From CALXOD01 sp964402715 (GTDB lineage Bacteria; Verrucomicrobiota; Lentisphaeria; Victivallales; Victivallaceae), in the NCBI GenBank assembly GCA_964402715.1, contig CAYODJ010000001.1:1-64000 (forward strand): a DNA stretch of 64,000 nucleotides, in the 5' to 3' direction. The notes under the pieces were generated by a model, which did no database searches, was not told the DNA's origin, and saw only the letters and a program-made list of their open reading frames with translations. A program made the position numbers and the translations under genes. How positions within the stretch are numbered: position 1 is the first letter of the stretch; every line of letters begins with the position of its first letter. Shown here piece by piece: positions 34,519-43,493 of the stretch.

Positions 34519-35415
34519 CAGCGTGACTCCCTGAGCGAGGGAGCTTGTCGCGATGAGCACGGGAAGTCCCCCGGCGTCCGATCTGTATTTCCGCAACAGC
34601 CGTTCCCGCCGTCCGGCATCCAGTTCGGAGGAGTAGAACCCGCAGCGGACGCCGTGTTTGCGCAGGTGATCGCGCAGGATCTTCCCCGTCCGTCTGGAAT
34701 GCACGAATATCAGCGTTTTCTCCCCGCAGGACACCTTGACTTTCTCCGTTATGTATTCCATCTGTCCGTTCAGGGAATCCGTCGCCTCGACATGTCTGCG
34801 CAGTCTGGTCGGACGCCATGCGGAGACCACATACGCCGTGGACTTTCTGTTGAGCGATCCTATCCACGCGGCGACTTCTTTCGCGTTGGACATCGTCCCG
34901 GAAAGGCAGATGATCCTGCAGTCAGGATTGATCGCGGTCAGAGTCATCAGCATCGCCTCCGCGCATGCGCCGCGTTCCGCATGACCGAGCAGATGCGCCT
35001 CGTCCAGCACCAGCGTCTTCACGTCGCCGAGCCACGGTTCTCTTTTCCGGCAGCGGATGTCCATGGATTCTGCCGTCGCGAGTATGAGCCGCGCACGGTT
35101 CAGAGCCGCCATAGGAACGTCGTGGTCTCCGTCAAGCGCCGCCATGGCGTATTTCCCGAACGTCTCATGGTTCCGCCATGATTCATACTTCTCGGAACCC
35201 AGGGCCTTCAGCGGACACACGTAGACCGCCCTGGCGCCGGGGGAGGCGAGCGTGAATCCCATCACCGCCTCAGCGACGGCCGTCTTGCCCGAAGCCACGC
35301 TGGCCGATACGACCAGATTCATGTCCTTCTGGAAATACGGCAGACACCGCTGCTGCACGGGGTTCCACTCGGCGAAGCCGAACCGGCAGTAGGGATAGTC
35401 AGATGTCGCGGTCAT
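34516..35415 (-). CDS. Ski2-like DEAD-box helicase, N-terminal part (frameshifted)
   Basis: About 299 residues with helicase motif I ASVASGKTAVAEA, motif Ia VYVCPLKALGSEK, motif II LVLDEAH, motif III CLSGTMSN, IFVHSRRTG, and motif V-like TSSLAQGVTL, after which a TGA stops the frame. Motif VI follows at once in the minus-one frame. The ATG at 35415 overlaps the upstream gene by 17 bases. The enzyme would unwind DNA or RNA using ATP. Confidence 0.75.
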   Translation of the reverse strand: MTATSDYPYCRFGFAEWNPVQQRCLPYFQKDMNLVVSASVASGKTAVAEAVMGFTLASPGARAVYVCPLKALGSEKYESWRNHETFGKYAMAALDGDHDVPMAALNRARLILATAESMDIRCRKREPWLGDVKTLVLDEAHLLGHAERGACAEAMLMTLTAINPDCRIICLSGTMSNAKEVAAWIGSLNRKSTAYVVSAWRPTRLRRHVEATDSLNGQMEYITEKVKVSCGEKTLIFVHSRRTGKILRDHLRKHGVRCGFYSSELDAGRRERLLRKYRSDAGGLPVLIATSSLAQGVTL

Positions 35416-35668
35416 CGTCAAGCAGCTCGTTCTGCTCCGCCCGGGCTTCCTGTTGCGGACCGAGCGGAGCCGCGCTCTTCGGAAGCCATTTCCGCGTAAG
35501 TTCATCGACCTGGGCGCAGGTCGTCTTCGCGATCGCACGCACCGCCTGCGCTGCGTCGGAGTGCGTGGCGCGGTAGCACGACCCCGATATCCTGCAGCGG
35601 CGGCAGTCGCCGAACGTTTCGTCGAAATACCCGAAGCACGCTCCGGGGATGATGTTGGTCTTCTTCAT
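35399..35668 (-). CDS. Small Cys-containing protein
   Basis: An 89-residue protein with an N-terminal Cys group (CFGYFDETFGDCRRCRISGS then C) whose spacing could bind zinc or an iron-sulfur cluster. It recalls the CGECRDC pattern of the protein at 18327-18977. The C-terminal half is helical and acidic. It overlaps the primase gene by 4 bases and the helicase gene by 17. Confidence 0.6.
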   Translation of the reverse strand: MKKTNIIPGACFGYFDETFGDCRRCRISGSCYRATHSDAAQAVRAIAKTTCAQVDELTRKWLPKSAAPLGPQQEARAEQNELLDDDRDI

Positions 35669-36852
35669 GCAGTGCCTTCCCTTGTCTGTGTCCGACTGCT
35701 TCTGGCCGTCCGCATGATTTCCAGAAGCTCGTCGCGGTTGAATTTTTTCGGATCTTTCCCGTCAGGAAAGTTCAAGACGTAAATCCGGTCGCAATCCATC
35801 TCTTGACTGAAAATTTCAAAAGCCTTAATTACGGCCTGATTTCCCGCAGAGTCCATGTCAAACCCTAAAAACAATTCTTTCAGATTCGGCAATATCCCGC
35901 TCGTCTTGAGAAGCAGTCTCTGTTCGTCTTTGATATACGTTCCGTGGACAGAGACGCACGGGATTCCCTCCTGCATCAGTTTCAGGGCGTCGCGCTCTCC
36001 TTCGACCAGAACCAGATATTCCGGAGGATTTTTCAGAAAGGAAAAGTTTTCGTAGAATCCGTAAAGATGTTCCCGGCTCAGAAACCCGGGAGCATACAGC
36101 GTCTTTCTGTACTTCTTCAGGAAAATCGGGTAAATCTCTTCAAACGTACGGGAGGCGTCGATCCCCAGATGGTAGGCGGCATGACGTCTCGCCCATTCCT
36201 CTTTCCCCAGATAGTCTATCGCGATGAACCCGACAAGATTCAATTCCTTCCCCAGAAAGGGCACCAGGGCGCGATCCTTGTATCTTCCGTAATCGCAGGA
36301 GACGATACCGAATTTCAAGAGCGTATCCAGATGGATCCCGTCGCGTTCGAAATACGCTTGGCACTCGTCCGAGACAAACCCCTTGTCGAACAGAGGTTCG
36401 ACTTCGCTCAGAGCCTTCTTCAGCTTCTCACCGTCGGGAGCCGGCTTCGTCTCTCCGGGATCCAGCTCTCTCGGGTGAAACCTGATCTCCACCGCCCGCC
36501 CGTCGAGAAGCTTTTCGAAGGCCTCCTGATTCGTCCGCAGTCCGAGGAGATGTTTCGCCACCTCGATGAGGTTGGAACCTCTTGACTCGGTCTGGCAGTA
36601 GCACAGGCCGCTGTCGGAATTTATGTACCACTTCGGATCGCTTGGAGATACTCCCTTATACATTTCGTGATCCGGACAGAACCCGACATACTCCCCTTTA
36701 TTGTTGCAGGGCTTTGCCTGAATCCCCAGTCGGAGCAGAGTGCTCTCAAAGTCGATGTTCCGCATCAGCGTCTCGAGCATGCGGCGCGACGCCGGACGAT
36801 CCTTCGGAGCGTGCCGCATGCTGTACTGTCTGTAGTGCTCCTGAAAAGTCAT
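35665..36852 (-). CDS. dnaG: DnaG-type DNA primase
   Basis: A 395-residue primase that would lay down RNA primers for lagging-strand synthesis. The N-terminal zinc-binding domain has CPDH (C59, H62) and CYC (C84, C86). The Toprim core shows VLVEGERDALKL with the catalytic Glu, and LGFDMDSAGNQA with the metal-binding Asp pair. No long helicase-binding C-terminal domain is present. It lies directly downstream of the DnaB-type helicase gene with a 4-base overlap. Confidence 0.88.
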   Translation of the reverse strand: MTFQEHYRQYSMRHAPKDRPASRRMLETLMRNIDFESTLLRLGIQAKPCNNKGEYVGFCPDHEMYKGVSPSDPKWYINSDSGLCYCQTESRGSNLIEVAKHLLGLRTNQEAFEKLLDGRAVEIRFHPRELDPGETKPAPDGEKLKKALSEVEPLFDKGFVSDECQAYFERDGIHLDTLLKFGIVSCDYGRYKDRALVPFLGKELNLVGFIAIDYLGKEEWARRHAAYHLGIDASRTFEEIYPIFLKKYRKTLYAPGFLSREHLYGFYENFSFLKNPPEYLVLVEGERDALKLMQEGIPCVSVHGTYIKDEQRLLLKTSGILPNLKELFLGFDMDSAGNQAVIKAFEIFSQEMDCDRIYVLNFPDGKDPKKFNRDELLEIMRTARSSRTQTREGTA

Positions 36853-38525
36853 GATTTCCTTTTCCGCGAATGCAGGAGACCGCTGATCGAACCCGCGATC
36901 CGCTCCTGCTGCTTGCGGATCCTTATCTCCTCGGCGTCGTCCGCCGCAGCGGCGCCGTCGCGTCCCGCCTCCTCCATCTGGGCGTCCGTCAGGAAATTCT
37001 CTCCGTGATCGATTTCCTCGAGAATCCGTGCGGCTTTCTGATCCAGCGCCTCATGGATTTCCCGCTGCCGTCTGCCGGGATCATCGGACGTCTGCAGGCT
37101 TTCCTTCATGATCGCCTCGGCCTGCGCCTCCTGCTCGGCTCCGACCGGATCGTCCTCGTCGTCCTCTATGACGCGTCCGGTCTCCACCTCCATCATCAGC
37201 CGGAACGTGAACACCGGGCCGTCGCGGTTCTTCGGCACGCATATCACCAGCCGGTGCCGCTTCATCTCGCTTTCGTCTCTTTCGCCGACGCCCGCGGTGG
37301 CTGTCTGATTGACGATGCCCACGAGAGTGTTGGCGGAATGCACTTTCCTCTTGGTTCCGAACACGTCGGACGACGTCAGGAACGGACGATCGCGCTTCTC
37401 CTGTTTTTCGGCCTGTTCGCCGGCCTGGGTGCATACCAGCACGGGGATGTTGAAGTTGATGGCTATCTGCTTCAGATCGCCGGTCACGCGCCCGCCTTCG
37501 TCGTTCTCGTTGTAGGCGCGCTTTATCGACGACATCAGATCCAGATAGTCCACAATGACGAGATCGACCCGCACTCCCGCCGCTTTCAGCTCTATCAGCT
37601 GCCGTTCGATCATCGTCGCGTCCGTCTGCTGCGGAAAGTTGTAGATGTAGAGCCGCCCGGCGTCCTCCGCCTGCTGCCGGCCGCAGTATTCCTCGAATCT
37701 GCGCATCTCGGCGTCGGTGAACGTGCCCCGCTTCCAGTGCGAGTATTTTATCGCGGTTTCAGCGGAGATGTATTTGGTGCGCATCTGAAACTCGTTCTCC
37801 TCGTTGCCGCAGTGGAGGACGTTGAAACCCTTTCTGCGCACATTGACGCCGATCTGCTTCATCAGGGTGGATTTGCCCTTGCCGGACAGGCCGAAAATCA
37901 CCGTGAGCTCGGCGGGGAACAGACCGCCCGTGCATTCGTCGAACTTCCGGAAGCCTGTCGGGATTCCGGCGTATTTCTCCGGACAGTCTCTCCGGCTGAT
38001 GACTTCGTCGACCCAGTCCCGGGTCTCGCCCCACAGCGATATGACGCGCGCCTTGTCGTCGGGCTTGCGGAGATTCAGACTGCCCTGCTTCAGCTTTGCC
38101 AGCGCCTCGTCGGTGTTGCCCTTTTCCAGACTGTCGTACGCCGACATGAGCAGTTCTTCCGCCTCGCATGTCAGCAGCGCCTCGTTCAGCCGGTTGATGA
38201 TGACGTCCGCCTCGTCCTCGGGTCTGACGTCGCGGATGATGCGGTATTCGGCCTCCACGTCGCTGCGGCGCGTATCCTGCTCCTCCTCGCCCTCGGGGAA
38301 GGCCGACGCTAGCTCACACTCGAACTGGGTATCGGTCAGCAGCGTCCGGCTGGCCTCGAAATGCCTGGCGATCATCAGATAGATTGAGAACCGGCTTTCC
38401 GAAGTGAACCATTCCTGCCTGCAGCCCTGAATACGCCCCTGCAGAATGATCTTGTTGGTCAGCAGGTAATGGAGGATATGCCGCTCGAGAGCGACTGTGG
38501 GAATGCGTTTTTTCCTGTAAAGCAT
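36849..38525 (-). CDS. dnaB: DnaB-type replicative helicase
   Basis: A 558-residue ring helicase. An N-terminal helical domain (residues 10-70) precedes the RecA-like ATPase with GFRKFDECTGGLFP, Walker A GLSGKGKST (212-220), Walker B LVIVDYLDLM, and VLVCTQAGEQAEKQEK containing the DNA-binding region. The C-terminal 100 residues are acidic and Gln/Glu-rich, longer than usual. Neighbouring primase and SNF2 genes complete a replication block. Confidence 0.9.
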   Translation of the reverse strand: MLYRKKRIPTVALERHILHYLLTNKIILQGRIQGCRQEWFTSESRFSIYLMIARHFEASRTLLTDTQFECELASAFPEGEEEQDTRRSDVEAEYRIIRDVRPEDEADVIINRLNEALLTCEAEELLMSAYDSLEKGNTDEALAKLKQGSLNLRKPDDKARVISLWGETRDWVDEVISRRDCPEKYAGIPTGFRKFDECTGGLFPAELTVIFGLSGKGKSTLMKQIGVNVRRKGFNVLHCGNEENEFQMRTKYISAETAIKYSHWKRGTFTDAEMRRFEEYCGRQQAEDAGRLYIYNFPQQTDATMIERQLIELKAAGVRVDLVIVDYLDLMSSIKRAYNENDEGGRVTGDLKQIAINFNIPVLVCTQAGEQAEKQEKRDRPFLTSSDVFGTKRKVHSANTLVGIVNQTATAGVGERDESEMKRHRLVICVPKNRDGPVFTFRLMMEVETGRVIEDDEDDPVGAEQEAQAEAIMKESLQTSDDPGRRQREIHEALDQKAARILEEIDHGENFLTDAQMEEAGRDGAAAADDAEEIRIRKQQERIAGSISGLLHSRKRKS

Positions 38526-38535
38526 CGTCCGTGTG

Positions 38536-40251
38536 TCACAGATATTTCAGCAGATCCAGATTCGTCAGGGAGCCCACGCCGAATTCCGTGCAGGATTCGT
38601 CGAACACCTGATTGTTCAGATCCATCTTTTCTCCGAGAATGGTTCTCACGTGCTCCTCGATCGTGTCCTTGCATATGAAGCGGTAGATCGTCACGCTGTG
38701 GCGCGTGGTGGCTCTGTGAGCGCGATCGTTGCGCTGCTGCATGATCGCCGGGGAATAGTTGTCCTCGTAATGTATGACGGCATTCGCTCCGCCGATGTTC
38801 AGTCCGGTCGACATCGCGTCGGTGCCGATCAGGACATGACACCCGGGATCGTCGTTGAACCGGTTGACGATGTCCACCCGCTGCCTGGAATCGACGCCGC
38901 CGTGGATCTGCAGACAGCTGTACTTCCCCCTGAGGTTGAAAAGTATCAGATCGAGCACCTCTCTGTACTGGGTGAAGACGATTACCTTTTCGCCGTTGCA
39001 GTCTATGAGCTCCTCCAGCAGCTCCCTGAAAATCAGGAATTTCTGCGATTTGTTCCGCAGATCGAGCAGTTCCGGGAAATCCAGAAACTGCCGCGCCCGC
39101 AGGACTTTTTCCGCCGCCTGCGTCTCCTCGGTGATTTCATGGGAACCCTTTATGAGCTCCCTGTAGATCTTCATCTCCGGTCCGTCGAGTTCGACGTATA
39201 TGTTCTTGAAGATCTTCTCGGGAAGATCGGGCAGCACTTTCTCCTTGAGACGGCGTATGTAGTACGGGCCGAGCTTCTTCCGCACCTCGTCGACGCCGAT
39301 GTACGCCTGGATGTTTCCGAACGTGTCGAAGACGGCGTGCCGATCCAGAAACCTGCCGCGGCTTTCGAAAAGCCCCGGCTTGAGAAACTCGAATATGGAA
39401 TGCAGCTCCTCCAGATGTCCGTCCACAGGCGTCCCGGAAAGGCCGACGCGGTATTTCGACACAAGCTGCTTCAGAGCCTTCGTCCGCAGCGCCTGATGAT
39501 TTTTGATCGCGTGTATCTCGTCGACGATTATCATGTCGAAGGATTTCTCCATCGATCTGCGGAATGCTTCCTCCTCCCTGCTCAGCGGGACGCGGCGTCC
39601 GGGATCGACGAACAGATCGCGCACCACGATTTCGTAGTTGACGATTTTGAAGAAATATCCGGAAGCCATCCACTTCCGTCTGCGCTTCTCCTCGTCGCCG
39701 TCTATGACCAGTGCCCGCTCACAGGTGAATTTGCCTATCTCCGCGACCCAGTTGTACTTGATCGACGCCAGACACACTATCAGACAGCTGCCGACTTCTC
39801 CGGCTTTCTTGCGTTCCAGCGCGATTCCCAGCGCCTGGACTGATTTGCCGAGCCCGGGCTGATCCCCTATGAGAAAGCCGTCCCCGGCCAGCAGGCCGCA
39901 GCGTATGCCCCATTTCTGATAGTTGAACAGAGGGTTCGTTCCGTGCAGAGAAATGCCGTCCACGGCATATTCCAGAGGATCGTCCGCCTCCGCCCTGGCG
40001 CGGAGATCGAGAAATTTCCGCTGGCGCTCCGCGACTTCGTCAATTCTGCGGACGAACCGCATCGGCACGCTGAGCTGTCCCCTGAACGACTGCCTGACGC
40101 CTTCCCATATTCCCGGATCCACGGCGTATTTCCATGATCTGCTGCCGGGATCCCAGACGCCGCCGGCTTTCTTGGCCTGTCCTCTCTGCTCGAAAGGCAC
40201 CGCCAGGTAGAAGTAGGGTTCGCCGTTCCGGTATTGGAGTTCTATCGACAT
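38536..40251 (-). CDS. SNF2-family DNA helicase/translocase
   Basis: The 571-residue protein starts with a small DUF5710-like module (YLAVPFEQRGQAKKAGGVWD). It continues with a SNF2 ATPase: Walker A GDQPGLGKS (129-137), DEIHAIKN for motif II, GLSGTPVDGHLEELHSI, and motif VI QQRNDRAHR near the end. It resembles UvsW or bacterial SNF2 proteins that remodel forks or recombination intermediates. A promoter-like motif lies about 35 bases upstream at 40283-40319. Confidence 0.88.
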   Translation of the reverse strand: MSIELQYRNGEPYFYLAVPFEQRGQAKKAGGVWDPGSRSWKYAVDPGIWEGVRQSFRGQLSVPMRFVRRIDEVAERQRKFLDLRARAEADDPLEYAVDGISLHGTNPLFNYQKWGIRCGLLAGDGFLIGDQPGLGKSVQALGIALERKKAGEVGSCLIVCLASIKYNWVAEIGKFTCERALVIDGDEEKRRRKWMASGYFFKIVNYEIVVRDLFVDPGRRVPLSREEEAFRRSMEKSFDMIIVDEIHAIKNHQALRTKALKQLVSKYRVGLSGTPVDGHLEELHSIFEFLKPGLFESRGRFLDRHAVFDTFGNIQAYIGVDEVRKKLGPYYIRRLKEKVLPDLPEKIFKNIYVELDGPEMKIYRELIKGSHEITEETQAAEKVLRARQFLDFPELLDLRNKSQKFLIFRELLEELIDCNGEKVIVFTQYREVLDLILFNLRGKYSCLQIHGGVDSRQRVDIVNRFNDDPGCHVLIGTDAMSTGLNIGGANAVIHYEDNYSPAIMQQRNDRAHRATTRHSVTIYRFICKDTIEEHVRTILGEKMDLNNQVFDESCTEFGVGSLTNLDLLKYL

Positions 40252-40282
40252 GTCGCTGTTCCGGTTGTCCGCTGATTTTCAC

Positions 40283-40319
40283 GCTTCTATGAACACGGAG
40301 AAGAACTCCGGAAATTTCA
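40283..40319 (-). promoter_or_regulatory. Phage promoter-like motif before SNF2 gene
   Basis: Minus strand: GAAATTTCCGGAGTTC then TTCTCCGTGTTCATAGAAG. The TTCATAGA core matches other copies such as 51951-51986. Confidence 0.5.
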
Positions 40320-40802
40320 TTGACCGATGATTCCGGTGGAGCCGAATCCCGCGCCTCCGCGCGCGCTCCCGCCGTCGAGCGGTTCGTCGAAGACAAGTCT
40401 GACGTCGGGGAGACGCTGCACCACCATCTGCGCGATTCTGTCGCCGCGCCGCACCGTGACGGCCTCGTCCCTGTCGCTGTTGTACAGAAGCACTTTCACT
40501 TCTCCCCGGTAACCGGAATCGACGGTTCCGGGCGCGTTAAGCACCGTGATGCCTTTCCTCGCGGCGTTGCCGGAACGCGGGCGTATCTGCGCTTCCCAGC
40601 CTTCCGGAAGCTCCATCCTGAAGCCGGCGCTGAACAGTCGTCTGCCGAGCGGCGGTATGACGGCATCCTCGTCCTCGGCATTCATCAGATCGAATGCGGC
40701 GTCGCCCGGATGCGCCCTTCGCGGCATGAACATTCCCATGCTCTCCCCGTTTCCGAGCCTTGCGGTCATTTCGATTTTCACCACGGCTGTTTCCATGCTC
40801 AT
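40317..40802 (-). CDS. dut: dUTP diphosphatase
   Basis: dUTPase hydrolyses dUTP to dUMP, keeping uracil out of DNA and supplying dUMP. The 161-residue trimeric-type protein has all five motifs: AAFDLMNAED, RPRSGNAARKGI, NAPGTVDSGYRGE, RGDRIAQMV and the C-terminal RGGAGFGSTG. ATG 40802 follows GGAGAACC. In a phage with modified thymine-type bases, dUMP is also the expected precursor of hydroxymethyl-dUMP, so this enzyme may feed the modification pathway. Confidence 0.93.
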   Translation of the reverse strand: MSMETAVVKIEMTARLGNGESMGMFMPRRAHPGDAAFDLMNAEDEDAVIPPLGRRLFSAGFRMELPEGWEAQIRPRSGNAARKGITVLNAPGTVDSGYRGEVKVLLYNSDRDEAVTVRRGDRIAQMVVQRLPDVRLVFDEPLDGGSARGGAGFGSTGIIGQ

Positions 40803-40879
40803 CACAGGTTCTCCTTTCCAGAAGCCGCGACGTCCCGGGCGCCCGGGCGTCAAGTCATGAAGCTGCGGAGAGATCCGCA

Positions 40880-41059
40880 TCATTTTTCCGTGATTCCGAC
40901 AGCCGTCTGCTGCTTTGAACGGGCGTATCGGAACCAGGAATCGATCGCGTAGATGCAGGTGAGGAATATCAGCACCGAGACGATCACGGCCAGCCAGAAC
41001 GAGCGTGTCCTGACCTCAAGCCGACCGAATTTTATGTAAGTGCCGTCCGTCTGCCGCAT
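40880..41059 (-). CDS. Small single-span membrane protein
   Basis: A 59-residue protein (MRQTDGTYIKFGRLEV...). Residues about 20-42 (SFWLAVIVSVLIFLTCIYAI) form one clear membrane helix flanked by Arg/Lys residues. AAGGA stands 7 bases before the ATG. Function unknown. It fills the gap between the dUTPase gene and the next small gene. Confidence 0.55.
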   Translation of the reverse strand: MRQTDGTYIKFGRLEVRTRSFWLAVIVSVLIFLTCIYAIDSWFRYARSKQQTAVGITEK

Positions 41060-41139
41060 GGTGCCGTCCTTGCGCGTCTTGTAAAACTGCGGCGTTTATA
41101 AGTTCGCGGCGCGTATCGCCGCCGGAGATCGCGTCCGCG

Positions 41140-41454
41140 TCACTCGGATCCGCCGTCGTCGGGTATAATTTCAGAGATTCCGCGCAGCGTCTCGTCGTAA
41201 TTTTCCGACAGCATGCGCTGAATGACGTTACAGGCCATGATTTTGGCCGCGTCGGAGGCCATTGCGCCGATCTCCGTGAAATATTCCGACGGTTCCTGTC
41301 CGACGCTTCCGCCGCACGCTCCGGCCAGCGCGACGATGAATCTGTCCTTGAGATATTCCTTGAAGGAGTCGGTGAAGATTTCGTCCAGATCGATGTTCAG
41401 GCTGACCAGCGACTGTCTGCTGTCGTCGTCATGAATGATGATTTTTTCTGACAT
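41140..41454 (-). CDS. Hypothetical protein
   Basis: A 104-residue acidic protein (MSEKIIIHDDDSRQSLVSLN...) without recognised domains. The ATG at 41454 follows AGGGTGG. It overlaps the next upstream gene by 26 bases. Confidence 0.55.
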   Translation of the reverse strand: MSEKIIIHDDDSRQSLVSLNIDLDEIFTDSFKEYLKDRFIVALAGACGGSVGQEPSEYFTEIGAMASDAAKIMACNVIQRMLSENYDETLRGISEIIPDDGGSE

Positions 41455-41635
41455 GCTGCCACCCTTCGTCGACAAATCTGTGACTGCCCTGCAGATATCG
41501 CGCCAGCATCCTAATGGCAAGCAGGTTGTAGCCCCGCACCATGATGTTGTGCCGCGCCAGAATCATTTCCGCCTCGCTGCGCTTTCCTCCGTGCTGCCGC
41601 TTTTTCGACTGATCATCGCGTTTCTTCGAATCCAT
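41429..41635 (-). CDS. Small basic protein
   Basis: A 68-residue, Lys/Arg/Gln/His-rich protein (MDSKKRDDQSKKRQHGGKRS...) that may bind nucleic acid. The ATG at 41635 shares a TGATG junction with the stop of the small membrane protein upstream, which supports this start over the longer open frame. Confidence 0.5.
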   Translation of the reverse strand: MDSKKRDDQSKKRQHGGKRSEAEMILARHNIMVRGYNLLAIRMLARYLQGSHRFVDEGWQHVRKNHHS

Positions 41636-41745
41636 CAGAACCTGAATGCCTTTCTGGCTTTCCTGCCGCCGAAGATTCTGCACAGAATGCAGCCGACGGA
41701 CAGATACGCCGGTATCGCGCAGACCACGAGAATGGCTTCAATCAT
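41635..41745 (-). CDS. Very small membrane protein
   Basis: A 36-residue protein with one hydrophobic helix (IEAILVVCAIPAYLSVGCIL) followed by a basic end. GGAGATACGG precedes the ATG at 41745. The TGATG link with the downstream gene supports it as real. Function unknown. Confidence 0.45.
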   Translation of the reverse strand: MIEAILVVCAIPAYLSVGCILCRIFGGRKARKAFRF

Positions 41746-41852
41746 TTTCCGTATCTCCTTCTTCCGCTTTCGGACATTACGTTCCCTGCGCCGTGTCCGT
41801 CCCATATTGGTTCCCGAATAAATCGTCTTTCATAATTCTTCAGCCGGATCGG

Positions 41853-42968
41853 CTAGATCGCCACTTCAATGCGTTTCAAGGCGATTTCGCACTGCATCTC
41901 CCTGTCGTCGATGCTCAGAGCCATGGAGATGTCCGACTCTGTCTGCAGTTCATGAAACCATCTCCTTCCGATGAATGCCGCAAGACGCATCTTCGCGAGC
42001 GCCAGCGTCAGGTTCCGGATCTGCAGCCTGGCTGATTCCAGTCTCTCCGTCAGCCATGCGGTCCAGCCGCGCTCAGATTCCGATGCATCCAGCGAATCCT
42101 TCATCCGCATGCATTCCTGATAGACGGCGAGCAGCAGTTCGTCCGCTCCGTTCAGCCTGCGGGACTCGTCCAGTTTCTTCCTGAAAGCGTTGAAACTCGG
42201 CAGCGATGAGAAGCCTCTCAGAGACGTTCTCATCTCCATGCAGTCGTAACGGCCGGTGCAGGGCGCCGGCGCCGTCTTCGGCGAAAATCCGCCGTCCGTG
42301 ATTCCGAGCGATGCGAGATACCGCGCGGATTCCTCTCCGAAAGAGGCATCAAGCCCGGCGGAACGTCTGGCGGCTCTGTCCACGCGTTCATCGAGAAGCG
42401 CGGAATATACCTTGTTCGCCGCTTTCAGCTGGAGCAGCCGGTAGAACTTCCGGAAATAATCCCTGACGTCGGCTGCGGCGACGACGCCGTCGTCGATCAG
42501 CGGCAGGCCTGTCAGAGCTATGTCATAGACGTTCCCGTCGGCGAAAGCGGACGTGACGATCTGTTTCCCGCGGAGGGCGTCATACGTCTCTCTGCCGAGT
42601 CTGACGGGGAGCGACTTCAGGTTGAGTTCCCCGTCTCTGATGACGGCGTAGTTCCGGAAGACGTAAGTTCCGAACTGACGCGGCAGATTTTCCGGGGCGT
42701 CCTCCGGCAGGTTCACATAGCCGTCGATTCTGCAGAGAGCCGAAACGTTTGCGCGCGTCTCGTTCCAGACGATGTCGATGATCCGCGCATCGGCGGACGG
42801 GACGAAGTCCGTTTCCGCCGCAGCGATCGTACCGGATTCAGGTTCCGACATGCGGCCGATGCGGTGATACTCCATCGCGCCGAGGTCGATCGAGCACCGG
42901 CCGTCTCTGAGCAGATTGAGAATGTCGGCGACTGACGTCCCACGGTTTCCGTCTGACTGACTGTTCAT
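41853..42968 (-). CDS. Hypothetical protein
   Basis: A 371-residue soluble protein of mixed helix and strand with no recognised family. It has no signal peptide or nucleotide-binding motif. The ATG at 42968 is chosen because a clear promoter-like motif lies just upstream (43009-43047) and the longer open frame would run through it. Confidence 0.6.
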   Translation of the reverse strand: MNSQSDGNRGTSVADILNLLRDGRCSIDLGAMEYHRIGRMSEPESGTIAAAETDFVPSADARIIDIVWNETRANVSALCRIDGYVNLPEDAPENLPRQFGTYVFRNYAVIRDGELNLKSLPVRLGRETYDALRGKQIVTSAFADGNVYDIALTGLPLIDDGVVAAADVRDYFRKFYRLLQLKAANKVYSALLDERVDRAARRSAGLDASFGEESARYLASLGITDGGFSPKTAPAPCTGRYDCMEMRTSLRGFSSLPSFNAFRKKLDESRRLNGADELLLAVYQECMRMKDSLDASESERGWTAWLTERLESARLQIRNLTLALAKMRLAAFIGRRWFHELQTESDISMALSIDDREMQCEIALKRIEVAI

Positions 42969-43008
42969 GTTCTTCCGTGTCCTTTCTTCATAGCTCCTTT
43001 GAGGCCAG

Positions 43009-43047
43009 GTATTTATGAAGCGGCGGATTTTTCCCGGAAATTTTTCG
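43009..43047 (-). promoter_or_regulatory. Phage promoter-like motif
   Basis: Minus strand: GAAAAATTTCCGGGAAAAAT then CCGCCGCTTCATAAATACC. A strong match to the recurrent motif, 41 bases before the gene at 41853-42968. Confidence 0.65.
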
Positions 43048-43089
43048 TGATCAGATTGATCTTCACGATCCGCGACGTCCGCTCCGGCG

Positions 43090-43422
43090 TCATCCTCCCC
43101 GCCTGACGTCACCCTGTTCCTCGTCCTCGGTGTACCGGCAGCCGCTGACGCGGTAGTTCGAACAGCAGTAGAACCGCTCTCCGAGATAGTTCGTCCTGCG
43201 CCGGAGCTTCCCGCCGCAGCGGGGACAGGTCGGATTCGCGTCCTCGACAATCTCCACTACATCATGATTCCTCGCCCTGAACAGCTCCGCCGCCGAAGCC
43301 GCGTCTTTCGTCCATACGGCCGTCCGATAACTTTTGGGATTGTCGGCGGAACCCTCCCAGCAGTCCTTGCAGTTTCTGGTTTCCTCAGAATTGCCGATGC
43401 ATAGGGCCACAAAGCGTTTCAT
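43090..43422 (-). CDS. Topoisomerase-type zinc-ribbon protein
   Basis: A 110-residue protein whose C-terminal half is a zinc ribbon of the topoisomerase C4 type: CPRCGGKLRRRTNYLGERFY then CCSN...GCRYTE. The N-terminal half (with NCKDCWEG) is not recognised. It likely binds DNA or RNA. A promoter-like motif stands at 43463-43488. Confidence 0.68.
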   Translation of the reverse strand: MKRFVALCIGNSEETRNCKDCWEGSADNPKSYRTAVWTKDAASAAELFRARNHDVVEIVEDANPTCPRCGGKLRRRTNYLGERFYCCSNYRVSGCRYTEDEEQGDVRRGG

Positions 43423-43462
43423 CTGTTATTTCTCCCGCGTTGATTTCCCGTCGTCGATGTCG

Positions 43463-43488
43463 ATTTATGAAGCGTGAGAATTTTTCAC
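43463..43488 (-). promoter_or_regulatory. Phage promoter-like motif
   Basis: Minus strand: GTGAAAAATTCTCACGCTTC followed by ATAAATCG. It precedes the zinc-ribbon gene by about 40 bases. The A/T block is closer to the core than in other copies. Confidence 0.6.
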
Positions 43489-43493
43489 GTAAA

